Assembly (NCBI GenBank): GCA_001995005.1
Contig: MDJN01000191.1
Span: 1-12,050, forward strand
Length of the DNA stretch: 12,050 bases
Direction: 5' to 3'
From: Candidatus Parepulonipiscium sp. PG-Nun2H_MBin03
Lineage (GTDB): Bacteria; Bacillota; Clostridia; Lachnospirales; Cellulosilyticaceae
Shown: positions 5,721 through 12,050 of the stretch, piece after piece
How positions within the stretch are numbered: the first letter of the stretch is position 1
Layout of the letters: each line of letters opens with the position of its first letter
Position numbers and translations under genes: made by a program
The notes under the pieces: model-generated
Database searches by the model: none
What the model saw: only the letters and a program-made list of their open reading frames with translations
What the model was told of the DNA's origin: nothing

Positions 5721-6977
5721 ATGAGGATTACTGAAATAATATACCTAGTAATGGTAAGCATTATGCAAAATAAATTTAAAGTGTTACTTACATCTCTAGG
5801 AATAATAGTAGGAGCTATGACAATTGTTATGGTAATAGCAATAGGGGTAGGTGGTCAGATGGATGTGGCAGACCAGTTTAAAAACCTTAACGCTGGTACT
5901 ATAGAGATAGAAAGTATCAGTGCAACATCTGCTACAGTTGATATGAGACAGATGATGCAGATGATGCAGATGAGAAGCAGTGCATCTACTAGCTCATCAA
6001 ATAGTAACATAGCAACCCTTACAGTATCAGACACTGAAGAAATGGTGCTATTTATTAATGGAATAAAAGATATTTCGCTTGTTGCAAGTAGTTCTCAATC
6101 TGTTTATGGAGGAGATTTAGATGAAACGACTACATATACTATTGTAGGTGCAAGCGAAGAATATCAGACGATAACTAATTTAAGTATGTACATGGGTGAA
6201 TTTATTACAAGCGAGATGGAAGAAACTGAGGCAAGATCAGTAATATTAGGATATGATGTAGCAACTGAAATTTTCACATATCCTATGCTGGCGTATGAAA
6301 GTGAAATTGCAATAGATGATAGAACATATACTGTTGCAGGTGTGCTTAATAAAACTAGTAATATATTAAATGGGAATACCGTGGATAGTTGTATTTATAT
6401 GCCATATTCTACAGCAGAAAAAAATATATTTGATACAGATATAAAGCCGCAAATGGTAGTATTGGCAGAAGACGTTGACCAAGTTGCTACTATAATTGCA
6501 AAAGCATCAGTCTTATTAAAAGAAATACATCCACAGGGTGAATTTACTATATCAGATGCAGGTGCTGAGATGGAGGCGGCGTTAAGCTCAGCTAATACAT
6601 TATCTATGTTATTACTGGCGGTAGCAACTATTGTATTTATTGTAGGTGGCATAGGAATTATGAATGTACTTTTTGTATCGGTTAAAGAAAGGACACCAGA
6701 AATAGGAGTTTTAAAAGCGTTAGGTACGTCAAAATTGGATATACTCTTACAATTTCTAATAGAAGCTAATTTAATCAGCGTTATAGGAGGTATTATAGGT
6801 GTTGGATTAAGTTATGTGATAATGCCACTTATGCAAGATGTAATAAGAATGGAACCGACTACTGAAGCCGGAATTATGGCACTGGTATTTGCTATTGTAA
6901 CAGGTACTGTATTTGGATTTTACCCAGCTTACCAAGCATCTCAGCTTAGACCGATAGAGGCGTTGAACGCAAAATAA
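5721..6977 (+). CDS. MacB/FtsX-like ABC exporter permease
   Basis: The 418-residue protein has the four-helix MacB layout. Helix 1 is at about 20-43, preceded by the typical short amphipathic start (EIIYLVMVSIMQNKFK). A ~250-residue extracytoplasmic domain (MacB-PCD type) runs from about 45 to 290. Helices 2-4 are at about 293-318, 345-370 and 383-402. The conserved segment GIGIMNVLFVSVKERTPEIG leads into VLKALGTSK, and the end reads YPAYQASQLRPIEAL, both hallmarks of the family. Such permeases work by mechanotransmission, driving substrate outside the membrane without a classical channel. A Met/Gln cluster (MRQMMQMMQM, residues 75-84) and a Ser/Thr-rich linker sit early in the outer domain. 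The ATG follows the adaptor stop directly, with GGAGGGAG six bases upstream inside the adaptor gene, so translation is probably coupled. There is no fused ATPase; that is the next gene. Confidence 0.93.
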   Translation: MRITEIIYLVMVSIMQNKFKVLLTSLGIIVGAMTIVMVIAIGVGGQMDVADQFKNLNAGTIEIESISATSATVDMRQMMQMMQMRSSASTSSSNSNIATLTVSDTEEMVLFINGIKDISLVASSSQSVYGGDLDETTTYTIVGASEEYQTITNLSMYMGEFITSEMEETEARSVILGYDVATEIFTYPMLAYESEIAIDDRTYTVAGVLNKTSNILNGNTVDSCIYMPYSTAEKNIFDTDIKPQMVVLAEDVDQVATIIAKASVLLKEIHPQGEFTISDAGAEMEAALSSANTLSMLLLAVATIVFIVGGIGIMNVLFVSVKERTPEIGVLKALGTSKLDILLQFLIEANLISVIGGIIGVGLSYVIMPLMQDVIRMEPTTEAGIMALVFAIVTGTVFGFYPAYQASQLRPIEALNAK

Positions 6978-6989
6978 AGGGGAAAATTT

Positions 6990-7655
6990 ATGAACGTAAT
7001 CGAAATGAATAATATATGTAAATCCTATCAAATGGGTGCAGAAAAACTGCAAGTGTTAAAGGATGTATGTATTACTATAGAGCAGGGAGAGTTTGTTGCG
7101 ATACTAGGCCCATCTGGGTCTGGCAAATCAACTCTTATGAATATTATAGGATGTATGGATATTTCAGATAGTGGTGAATATACACTATCAGGTATACCAG
7201 TGCATAAAAGTCGTGAAAGCAAGCTAGGTAAAATACGAAATGAGCAAATTGGATTTATATTTCAAAAATATCAACTCATTAATAAATACAATGTGTTGCA
7301 GAATGTAATATTACCTCTGCTTGCACGTGGGCAAAGTAGGCGGCAAGCAAAACATGTGGGTATTGAAAAAATACGAAGTGTAGGATTGAGTGATAGAATT
7401 TATCATAAACCATCAGAGCTATCGGGTGGTCAGCAACAAAGGGTAGCAATTGCAAGAGCAATAGCGGGCAACCCTAGTATATTACTTGCAGATGAGCCGA
7501 CTGGGGCACTTGATACTAATACTGGTAAGGAAGTTATGGAAATATTTAAAAAGTTGCATCAAGAAGGTAATACTATAGTTATGATAACGCATGACGTAGG
7601 TATTGCCGAAAATGCAGAACGTATTATAAGAATAGTTGACGGCTGTGTAGCTTAG
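6990..7655 (+). CDS. MacB/LolD-type ABC transporter ATPase
   Basis: This 221-residue cytoplasmic ATPase powers the exporter formed by the two preceding products. All motifs are intact: Walker A GPSGSGKST (40-48), Q-loop Q92 in FIFQKYQL, signature LSGGQQQR (144-151), Walker B ILLADEPTG with catalytic Glu169, D-loop region GALD, and the switch His201 in MITHD. Length and the order LSGGQQQRVAIARAIAG match the MacB/LolD (3.A.1.122/125-like) group rather than importer ATPases. It starts 12 bases after the permease stop with an AAAGGGGA ribosome binding site. Its last codons form the left arm of a terminator hairpin, so it closes the operon. The neighbouring gene on the other strand is convergent. 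Confidence 0.96.
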   Translation: MNVIEMNNICKSYQMGAEKLQVLKDVCITIEQGEFVAILGPSGSGKSTLMNIIGCMDISDSGEYTLSGIPVHKSRESKLGKIRNEQIGFIFQKYQLINKYNVLQNVILPLLARGQSRRQAKHVGIEKIRSVGLSDRIYHKPSELSGGQQQRVAIARAIAGNPSILLADEPTGALDTNTGKEVMEIFKKLHQEGNTIVMITHDVGIAENAERIIRIVDGCVA

Positions 7656-7669
7656 TCGACTATTCTTTT
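7628..7669 (+). terminator. Terminator of the export operon, overlapping the ATPase 3' end
   Basis: AAGAATAGTTGAC (7628-7640) pairs over 13 positions, one of them a wobble, with GTCGACTATTCTT (7655-7667). The loop of 14 bases holds most of the last codons, and the stop codon at 7653-7655 runs into the right arm. A short T-rich run follows. It sits in the convergent junction two bases before the LacI-family gene's stop codon. Confidence 0.65.
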
Positions 7670-7670
7670 G

Positions 7671-8714
7671 TTATAGTGTTTGAGAACATATAATTTGGAT
7701 ATTAGAAATTCCATTGCTAGTTTGAATAGGAATATTTTTTTGCAAGTAATTTCTAAGCATAATTAGAGGCATATATCCTTGGTTTACCAAATCTTGAGAT
7801 ATTGTAAAATCAATTTGTCCGTTTTTAAGCAGATTTTGCGTGCTGATCGGAGTATCGTGGCAAATAATTTTTGGGATAGAACAGTTAGCGTGCTCTTTAA
7901 TAGCATCTGCACATCCACTGACGCTACGATTTGCCATATATATACCGCCTATATTTGGTATAGTGCTAAGTGCAGTGGAGAGCTTTTTAAAGGTCACAGA
8001 GTAGCTGTTAAATGTCTCTAATATGATGAGTTGTTCTTCTTTATATCCTAGCATAGTTATATGCTCTATAAAGCCTTCTAAACGCTCTCTATGCCCTTCA
8101 AACTCCAAATTACCAACGCATGCAATAATGTTTGAAGTAGGGTTTATACATTTGCTCATAAGTTCTGCAGCTATTTTGCCACTTTTTGTATAGTCTTGTC
8201 CACAAAATGCAGACCTATTTGTTGTGGGTAAATCAGAGTTAAATGTAATTACAGGAATATCAGATGATACTAAATCGTTTATTTTATTAACTATATCCAT
8301 AGCTGTAAAAGTACATATAGATAACCCTTTAATACCTTTTTTAACTAGTTTATCTATTTTGTCTATACATTCTAGCGGTGTATCTGATTCACATTGTTCT
8401 ATAAGAATATTTACATAAAAGTCTTGCAACTCTTGTTGTGCTTGATTAACCCCTTTTAAAACTTCCTGTTTAAAGTACCCAGTCCAGGCTGGTAATATAA
8501 CACCTAATTTAATAGGACTAAAATGAGACAGACGTATACTTTTTTCATGTGCATCACGTGGTAACATATAGCCTGTTTCTTCTAGTGCTTGCAACACCTT
8601 TGCATACGTTTTTTTGCTTACATTCGTACGATTATTAAGAACTCTGTCTACTGTACCACGAGACACACCTGCCAAATCTGCCACTGATTGAATTGTAACT
8701 TTAGAATTTTTCAT
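7671..8714 (-). CDS. LacI-family transcriptional regulator with sugar-binding-type domain
   Basis: The N-terminal helix-turn-helix is at residues 7-27 (TIQSVADLAGVSRGTVDRVLN), followed by the hinge region (28-60). The family usually reads VSxxTVSRVLN; this one has GTVDRVLNNR, as in a known subgroup. Residues ~67-345 are a periplasmic-binding-protein-like ligand domain, with LGVILPAWTGYF at its start and ITFNSDLPTTNRSAFCGQDY around the ligand cleft, the latter typical of ribose/galactose-type binders. The 347-residue length is normal for the family. The product is a cytoplasmic DNA-binding repressor or activator that responds to a small molecule, probably a sugar; the ligand cannot be read. 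ATG 8714 is the only possible start, since a stop codon lies six codons upstream in frame. It has its own promoter, and its leader holds an inverted repeat. No sugar gene lies beside it in the window. Confidence 0.92.
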   Translation of the reverse strand: MKNSKVTIQSVADLAGVSRGTVDRVLNNRTNVSKKTYAKVLQALEETGYMLPRDAHEKSIRLSHFSPIKLGVILPAWTGYFKQEVLKGVNQAQQELQDFYVNILIEQCESDTPLECIDKIDKLVKKGIKGLSICTFTAMDIVNKINDLVSSDIPVITFNSDLPTTNRSAFCGQDYTKSGKIAAELMSKCINPTSNIIACVGNLEFEGHRERLEGFIEHITMLGYKEEQLIILETFNSYSVTFKKLSTALSTIPNIGGIYMANRSVSGCADAIKEHANCSIPKIICHDTPISTQNLLKNGQIDFTISQDLVNQGYMPLIMLRNYLQKNIPIQTSNGISNIQIICSQTL

Positions 8715-8719
8715 TTTTT

Positions 8720-8755
8720 TTGCAAAGAATCATGTATCTCTTTGCAACCTCCTTT
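8720..8755 (-). promoter_or_regulatory. Shine-Dalgarno plus perfect hairpin in the regulator's leader
   Basis: On the minus strand AAAGGAGG (8755-8748) is followed at once by TTGCAAAGA (8747-8739), a ten-base loop and TCTTTGCAA (8728-8720). Five A and the ATG at 8714 come next. The Shine-Dalgarno is 33 bases from the start codon in the linear sequence, but only five if the 28-base hairpin is folded out. The TTGCAAA/TTTGCAA halves also resemble LacI-type operator half-sites, so the repeat may instead or also be an autoregulatory operator. Confidence 0.6.
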
Positions 8756-8780
8756 CCAAATGGTTATCCCTGTGAATTTG

Positions 8781-8786
8781 ATTATA
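8781..8786 (-). promoter_or_regulatory. Extended -10 promoter of the LacI-family gene
   Basis: On the minus strand TGCTATAAT is a perfect extended -10 element (TGnTATAAT). The -35 position falls in the T-run of the preceding terminator and is poor, which extended -10 promoters tolerate. The transcript would start near 8774 and give a ~60-base leader. TTTGCA motifs at 8718, 8741 and 8793 (plus strand) surround it. Confidence 0.7.
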
Positions 8787-8799
8787 GCACAATTTGCAC

Positions 8800-8825
8800 A
8801 AAAAAAAAGGACGTGTTGTCCTTTT
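8800..8825 (-). terminator. Rho-independent terminator of citrate synthase
   Basis: On the minus strand AAAAGGAC (8825-8818), loop AACAC, GTCCTTTT (8812-8805) and a total run of nine T ending at 8800 form a classic terminator. Its upstream arm begins inside the stop codon of the citrate synthase gene. The T-run also occupies the -35 position of the regulator's promoter. Confidence 0.9.
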
Positions 8826-10182
8826 ATCTATCTTCTAATGGAATATAAGCGTGACGACCATCAATATTTTTGTAAGCTGGTCTAATGATTTTACCTTCAT
8901 TTACCAATTCTTCAAGTCTATGTGCTGCCCAACCAACGATACGTGAAACTGCAAATAGAGGGATAAATAATTCTTCTGGAATATTTAACATGCTGTATAC
9001 AAATCCTGAATAAAAGTCGACGTTAGCACAAAGTTTATTAAAGTCTCCTTTTAATTCGCCCAATACCATAGGGGCAAGTTTTTCTATTTTAGCGTGCAAT
9101 TCAAATTCAGCTTCTAATCCTTTTTCAACAGCAAGTTGTTCAGCATACGATTTTAGTACTTGTGCACGAGGGTCAGATATAATATAGATTGCATGGCCTA
9201 TACCATAGATAAGTCCAGTACCATCAAAGGCTTGTTTAGTAGCTATTTTAGAAAGATACTCTTTAAGTTCTTCTTCATTGGTCCAGTCTTTGACATTTTC
9301 TTTTATATCATTAAACATTTGTAATACTTTAAGACTGGCACCACCATGTCGCACACCTTTTAGTGAGCCTAAAGCAGCAGCTATTACCGAATATGTATCA
9401 GTAGTAGCAGAAGTAATTAGGTGAGTTGCAAACGTAGAGTTGTTACCACCACCATGCTCTGCGTGTATAATAAGAGATAAGTCAAGTAGCGTAGCTTCAA
9501 GTTTTGTAAAGCTCTTATCAGGGCGTAACATATATAAAATATTTTCCGCTGTACTAAATTCAGGTTGAGGTGCATGTATAAATAAACTTTCATGCTTATA
9601 ATAGTGAGAATAAGCTTGGTAAGCATATACCATAAGAGTAGGAAAACATGCTATAAGCTCGATGCTTTGACGCAATACATTATCAAGGTCATTGCTTTCA
9701 GCGTTCTCATCAAATGTGTATAATGCAAGGACACTACGTGCCATAGAATTCATAATACTAGGGCTTGGATTATCTAAAATATATGACTTAATAAAAGTAT
9801 GTGTTAATATTCTATTAGCACCTAATACGCCGTTATAGTATTCAAGCTCTTCTTTGTTTGGCAAGTGACCAAAAAGTAGTAAAAATGAACTTTCCTCAAA
9901 ACCCATTCTATCTTCGGCGATAAAATTCTTTGTAAGATCTTCGATGCTTATACCTCTATAAGTTAATCGACCAGGTACTGGGACAATCTCGCCTTCATCA
10001 ATGATGTACGAGTGAACATCACCTATGTGTGTTAATCCAACCAAAACCCCTGTTCCATCAGGACGTCTTAAGCCTCTACGAACTTGGTATTTATCAAATA
10101 ATTCTTTATCGATTTTATTAGCATTAACTATATAGTTAGATAGCGTATTAAAATCTAAGTTAGGTACAGTATAGTTTTTCAT
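8824..10182 (-). CDS. gltA: Citrate synthase (Si-type)
   Basis: The enzyme condenses acetyl-CoA and oxaloacetate to citrate in the cytoplasm, the entry step of the TCA cycle or of glutamate synthesis. With the ATG at 10182 the product has 452 residues. This start has AAGGAGGAA eight bases upstream; the frame stays open further up, but that stretch overlaps the promoter. Catalytic residues are in place: His243 (HAEHGGGN, matching His274 of pig citrate synthase), His279 (GVRHGGAS, His320) and Asp337 (GHAIYIISDPRA, Asp375), plus the NVDFYSG and SRIVGW motifs near the end. The GHA form matches the pig enzyme and many clostridial ones, where most bacteria have GHRVY. A 2-methylcitrate synthase activity cannot be excluded. 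The gene has its own promoter and terminator and appears to be transcribed alone. Confidence 0.94.
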   Translation of the reverse strand: MKNYTVPNLDFNTLSNYIVNANKIDKELFDKYQVRRGLRRPDGTGVLVGLTHIGDVHSYIIDEGEIVPVPGRLTYRGISIEDLTKNFIAEDRMGFEESSFLLLFGHLPNKEELEYYNGVLGANRILTHTFIKSYILDNPSPSIMNSMARSVLALYTFDENAESNDLDNVLRQSIELIACFPTLMVYAYQAYSHYYKHESLFIHAPQPEFSTAENILYMLRPDKSFTKLEATLLDLSLIIHAEHGGGNNSTFATHLITSATTDTYSVIAAALGSLKGVRHGGASLKVLQMFNDIKENVKDWTNEEELKEYLSKIATKQAFDGTGLIYGIGHAIYIISDPRAQVLKSYAEQLAVEKGLEAEFELHAKIEKLAPMVLGELKGDFNKLCANVDFYSGFVYSMLNIPEELFIPLFAVSRIVGWAAHRLEELVNEGKIIRPAYKNIDGRHAYIPLEDR

Positions 10183-10222
10183 AAAATTCCTCCTTATATA
10201 AAGTAAAAACATTCTTAAGATA

Positions 10223-10251
10223 ATATTACAGGTATTTCTTAAATATGTCAA
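10223..10251 (-). promoter_or_regulatory. Promoter of citrate synthase
   Basis: On the minus strand TTGACA (10251-10246), a perfect -35 box, is followed after 17 bp by TAATAT (10228-10223), a 4-of-6 match to TATAAT. Transcription would begin near 10216, with a leader of about 35 bases. TTAAGAA occurs twice in direct orientation around the -10, a possible but weak regulatory motif. Confidence 0.7.
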
Positions 10252-10337
10252 TTTAAAACATACAATTAGCATATAGAAAAAATACCCCTAATCCCTAAAA
10301 ATGTATACAATTTTTACAAAGAAATGAATTAAATATA

Positions 10338-11180
10338 TTATTCACTTGCAAGTACTACTAATCCTATTACACCAGGGCCAGTGTGGATGCCCATGGCAGC
10401 ACCAATTTCTTCCAAGTGAATATCAGTGATGCCGGATAAGTCCTTAATATAACTTAGGAAATCTTGTGCCTCCTCAACTGCTTCTCCATTTAATACCCAG
10501 ACTTCGCATGAAGTTTTGCTAAGATATTCTTGCAATATTTCTTTTAACTTAACTCTCCCTTGCTTTTTGCCACGTGCTTTTGAATGGGTGTATAGTTTAC
10601 CGTCTTTATGGTGAATTATAGGTTTAACATTTAATATACTTCCAACAGCTCCAGAGAATTTACTTAGCCTGCCACCCTTAATTAAATAGTCTAGTGTATC
10701 TACTAATATATATCCTTGGGTTCTCTCACGCACGCTAGGCAATTTTTCTAAAATTGTTTCAATATCTAAATTTTGACGAACAAGTTTTGCTGCCTCTCGA
10801 ACAATAACTCCTTCTGGATACCCTAACGTACGTGTATCAAAATAATAGAATTTTAAATTTGTAAAAGGCTCGGCTATAAGTTTTATGCAATTTAAGGTGC
10901 CTGACAATTCGCTAGAAATTGTGATTACTAGTATTGTGGTATATCCTTGTGAGGCAATATCTTTTATAATTTTAGCCCCCAGTTCCATATCTGGTAAAGA
11001 CGTAGTAGGAACCTCAATGTGCAAATTTTTATATACTTCTTGTGGTGTAATTGTAACTTTGTCTAGAAATTCTTTGTCTTGATAGATTATTCTAAGAGGA
11101 ATTTGAAATATATTGTATTCTGTTAAGGTCTCATTACTTAAATCGCAACAACTATCGGTTAAAACGGCTATTTTTTCCAT
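10338..11180 (-). CDS. DegV-family fatty-acid-binding protein
   Basis: DegV/FakB proteins bind a fatty acid and, with the kinase FakA, present it for phosphorylation so that it can enter phospholipid synthesis; several paralogues per genome are normal in Firmicutes. The 280-residue length is typical. Visible family motifs are TDSCCDLS (8-15), TTSLPD (59-64), TISSELSGT (87-95) near the fatty-acid head group, DTLDYLIKGGRLS (161-173), KPII (186-189) and HTGPGVIG (266-273). It starts one base after the stop of the upstream gene, with AAGGAGA inside that gene, so the two are translationally coupled. Which lipid it binds, and whether it serves FakA, cannot be read from the sequence. I see no strong terminator after it; only an AT-only inverted repeat lies before citrate synthase. 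Confidence 0.93.
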   Translation of the reverse strand: MEKIAVLTDSCCDLSNETLTEYNIFQIPLRIIYQDKEFLDKVTITPQEVYKNLHIEVPTTSLPDMELGAKIIKDIASQGYTTILVITISSELSGTLNCIKLIAEPFTNLKFYYFDTRTLGYPEGVIVREAAKLVRQNLDIETILEKLPSVRERTQGYILVDTLDYLIKGGRLSKFSGAVGSILNVKPIIHHKDGKLYTHSKARGKKQGRVKLKEILQEYLSKTSCEVWVLNGEAVEEAQDFLSYIKDLSGITDIHLEEIGAAMGIHTGPGVIGLVVLASE

Positions 11181-11181
11181 G

Positions 11182-11826
11182 TTAATTCTCCTTTATTATC
11201 TCGGTTATTGTTGCAACTACACTTTGCGGCAACTCTTCTAGGTAGATTTTATAATCTCCTGTTTGGTTTATAATACTAACAGTACAATGATAAAAATCGC
11301 TAAACGTAGGATAAAGATTTTTTAGATGATCAAAAGTTAGGTCAGTTGGAGTTAGTATTTTAAGCAATAGTTGAGAAATTTCATACAATATTTCACATAT
11401 ATTGCTAATATCATCAATTAACTCTTGTAGCAGATCCGCTTCTTCAATCAATTCATCTTCATCTTGTATTTTACTAATTTCTGTTAAAGATAATTTTATA
11501 TCTAAAAAATCAGTAGGCGTAAAATCAATTATTTGCAATTGCTCGTGTTTAGTAATCTGTAGTAGTTGTTGTTTATAAAAAATTAAATGGTCGCTTTTAT
11601 TTACTATACTACTAGATATATTTATTAGTTTTTCTATAAAAGGTAATTTATATTCATCATCTACTCCCATAATAGAAGTAAGATTTGTAAATATATCTAG
11701 AGATTCATTTTTAACATTATCAAGATCTTTATTAATATATTGTAGCATACCTAATAAAGATTTTGAGTGTAGATCTAGGATTGACTTAATTAATGAGGCA
11801 AATCCATATGAAATAACATTGGACAT
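11182..11826 (-). CDS. Protein of unknown function coupled to the DegV-family gene
   Basis: I do not recognise this 214-residue protein. It is predicted largely alpha-helical, rich in Leu, Ile, Asp and Glu, with no signal peptide and no convincing membrane helix. A strongly acidic stretch (QDEDELIEEADLLQELIDD, 121-139) may form an amphipathic or coiled-coil helix. The ATG at 11826 is preferred because GAAAGGA lies about nine bases upstream; a GTG at 11844 has no ribosome binding site and would swallow that signal. A consensus promoter lies ~45 bases upstream. It is the first gene of a two-gene unit with the DegV-family gene one base downstream, so it may act with that protein in lipid metabolism or its control; this is inference from context only. 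Confidence 0.75.
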   Translation of the reverse strand: MSNVISYGFASLIKSILDLHSKSLLGMLQYINKDLDNVKNESLDIFTNLTSIMGVDDEYKLPFIEKLINISSSIVNKSDHLIFYKQQLLQITKHEQLQIIDFTPTDFLDIKLSLTEISKIQDEDELIEEADLLQELIDDISNICEILYEISQLLLKILTPTDLTFDHLKNLYPTFSDFYHCTVSIINQTGDYKIYLEELPQSVVATITEIIKEN

Positions 11827-11870
11827 ATAGGGGGTTCCTTTCACAACTTGATTTAATATATATCCATATC

Positions 11871-11899
11871 ATTATACATAGATTTTCTGAGTTATGCAA
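11871..11899 (-). promoter_or_regulatory. Strong promoter of the unknown gene-DegV unit
   Basis: On the minus strand TTGCAT (11899-11894) and TATAAT (11876-11871) are separated by exactly 17 bp, a near-consensus vegetative promoter. The -35 box begins right after the T-run of the preceding terminator. Confidence 0.85.
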
Positions 11900-11900
11900 G

Positions 11901-11929
11901 AAAAAATTGACATACAGTAAGTATGCCAA
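11901..11929 (-). terminator. Rho-independent terminator of the probable atpC
   Basis: On the minus strand TTGGCATAC (11929-11921), loop TTACT and GTATGTCAA (11915-11907) form a 9-bp stem with one wobble, followed by six T (11906-11901). It lies ten bases after the stop codon of the gene entering from the right. Confidence 0.88.
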
Positions 11930-11938
11930 TCAATTGAG

Positions 11939-12050
11939 TTACTTTTTCATTTGTAGTCGTATTAAAGCTTTTTTAAGTGCAACATCTGCCCTGGCAATGT
12001 CTGAGTGGCCATCTGTTTTATGCCCTTCTGCACGTTGCTTTGCAGCTTGT
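11939..12050 (-). CDS. atpC: Probable ATP synthase epsilon subunit, C-terminal end (gene continues beyond the window)
   Basis: Only the last 37 codons are visible, ending in TAA at 11941-11939. The residues AAKQRAEGHK and DIARADVALKKALIRLQ match the pattern of the C-terminal helical hairpin of F1 epsilon subunits (a K/R-RAE first helix, then D-x-x-RA-x-x-AL-x-x-A-x-x-RL). In the family, epsilon links the gamma stalk to the c-ring and inhibits ATP hydrolysis; atpC is normally the last gene of the atp operon, which fits the terminator right after it. The fragment is short, so another protein with a charged helical end is possible. Confidence 0.55.
   Translation of the reverse strand, partial: QAAKQRAEGHKTDGHSDIARADVALKKALIRLQMKK

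Noticed and set aside
10183..10272. Citrate synthase start at 10272, giving 30 more residues
   Set aside because: That stretch overlaps the TTGACA/TAATAT promoter and lacks a ribosome binding site, whereas ATG 10182 has AAGGAGGAA eight bases upstream and begins a normal-length enzyme.
10284..10298. Telomere-like CCCCTAATCCCTAA
   Set aside because: Only two imperfect units in a short intergenic stretch; no array and no sign of a chromosome end.
10297..10320. AT-only inverted repeat after the DegV-family gene as a terminator
   Set aside because: The stem is only about seven A-T pairs (TAAAAAT/ATTTTTA) and no T-run follows directly; too weak to call.
11827..11844. GTG start at 11844 for the unknown protein before the DegV-family gene
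   Set aside because: No ribosome binding site precedes it, and it would place the AAAGGA signal inside the coding sequence; ATG 11826 fits better.

Overview
The window looks like chromosomal DNA of a low-GC Gram-positive anaerobe, most likely a member of the Clostridia. The signs are AT-rich sequence with heavy ATA, AGA and TTA codon use, strong AGGAGG-type ribosome binding sites, a comEC-holA pair, a DegV-family protein, a MacB-like ABC exporter with a Gram-positive-style adaptor and no TolC, and a clostridial-looking citrate synthase. I see no RNA gene, CRISPR array, insertion sequence, phage gene or origin.

Plus strand, left side (1-2460): the 3' end of comEC (DNA-uptake channel, metallo-beta-lactamase-like domain) overlaps holA (DNA polymerase III delta subunit), which starts at TTG. 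A small unknown gene of 76 codons follows, and a clear Rho-independent terminator closes the unit.

Plus strand, centre (2461-7669): a probable five-gene export operon. It starts with a control region holding an 11-bp periodic direct-repeat array over a poor -35 region, then a 16-bp perfect palindrome in the leader. Two small related secreted proteins with acidic, Pro/Glu/Arg-rich tails come next; the second carries an apparent one-base frameshift in its repeat tract. They are followed by a 743-residue membrane-fusion (adaptor) protein with a very long helical region, a MacB/FtsX-like permease and a MacB/LolD-type ATPase. Both adaptor and permease carry methionine-rich clusters on the outer side. 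The operon ends at a hairpin that overlaps the last codons of the ATPase gene. This cassette is the most distinctive part of the window; its substrate cannot be read from the sequence.

Minus strand, right side (7671-12050), in transcription order from the right edge: the end of a probable atpC (ATP synthase epsilon subunit) with its terminator; a strong promoter; a 214-residue protein of unknown function translationally coupled to a DegV-family fatty-acid-binding protein; a promoter and Si-type citrate synthase with its terminator; and a LacI-family regulator with its own extended -10 promoter. The regulator's leader contains a perfect inverted repeat placed exactly between the Shine-Dalgarno sequence and the start codon. 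Terminators and the next promoters are packed tightly together on this strand.
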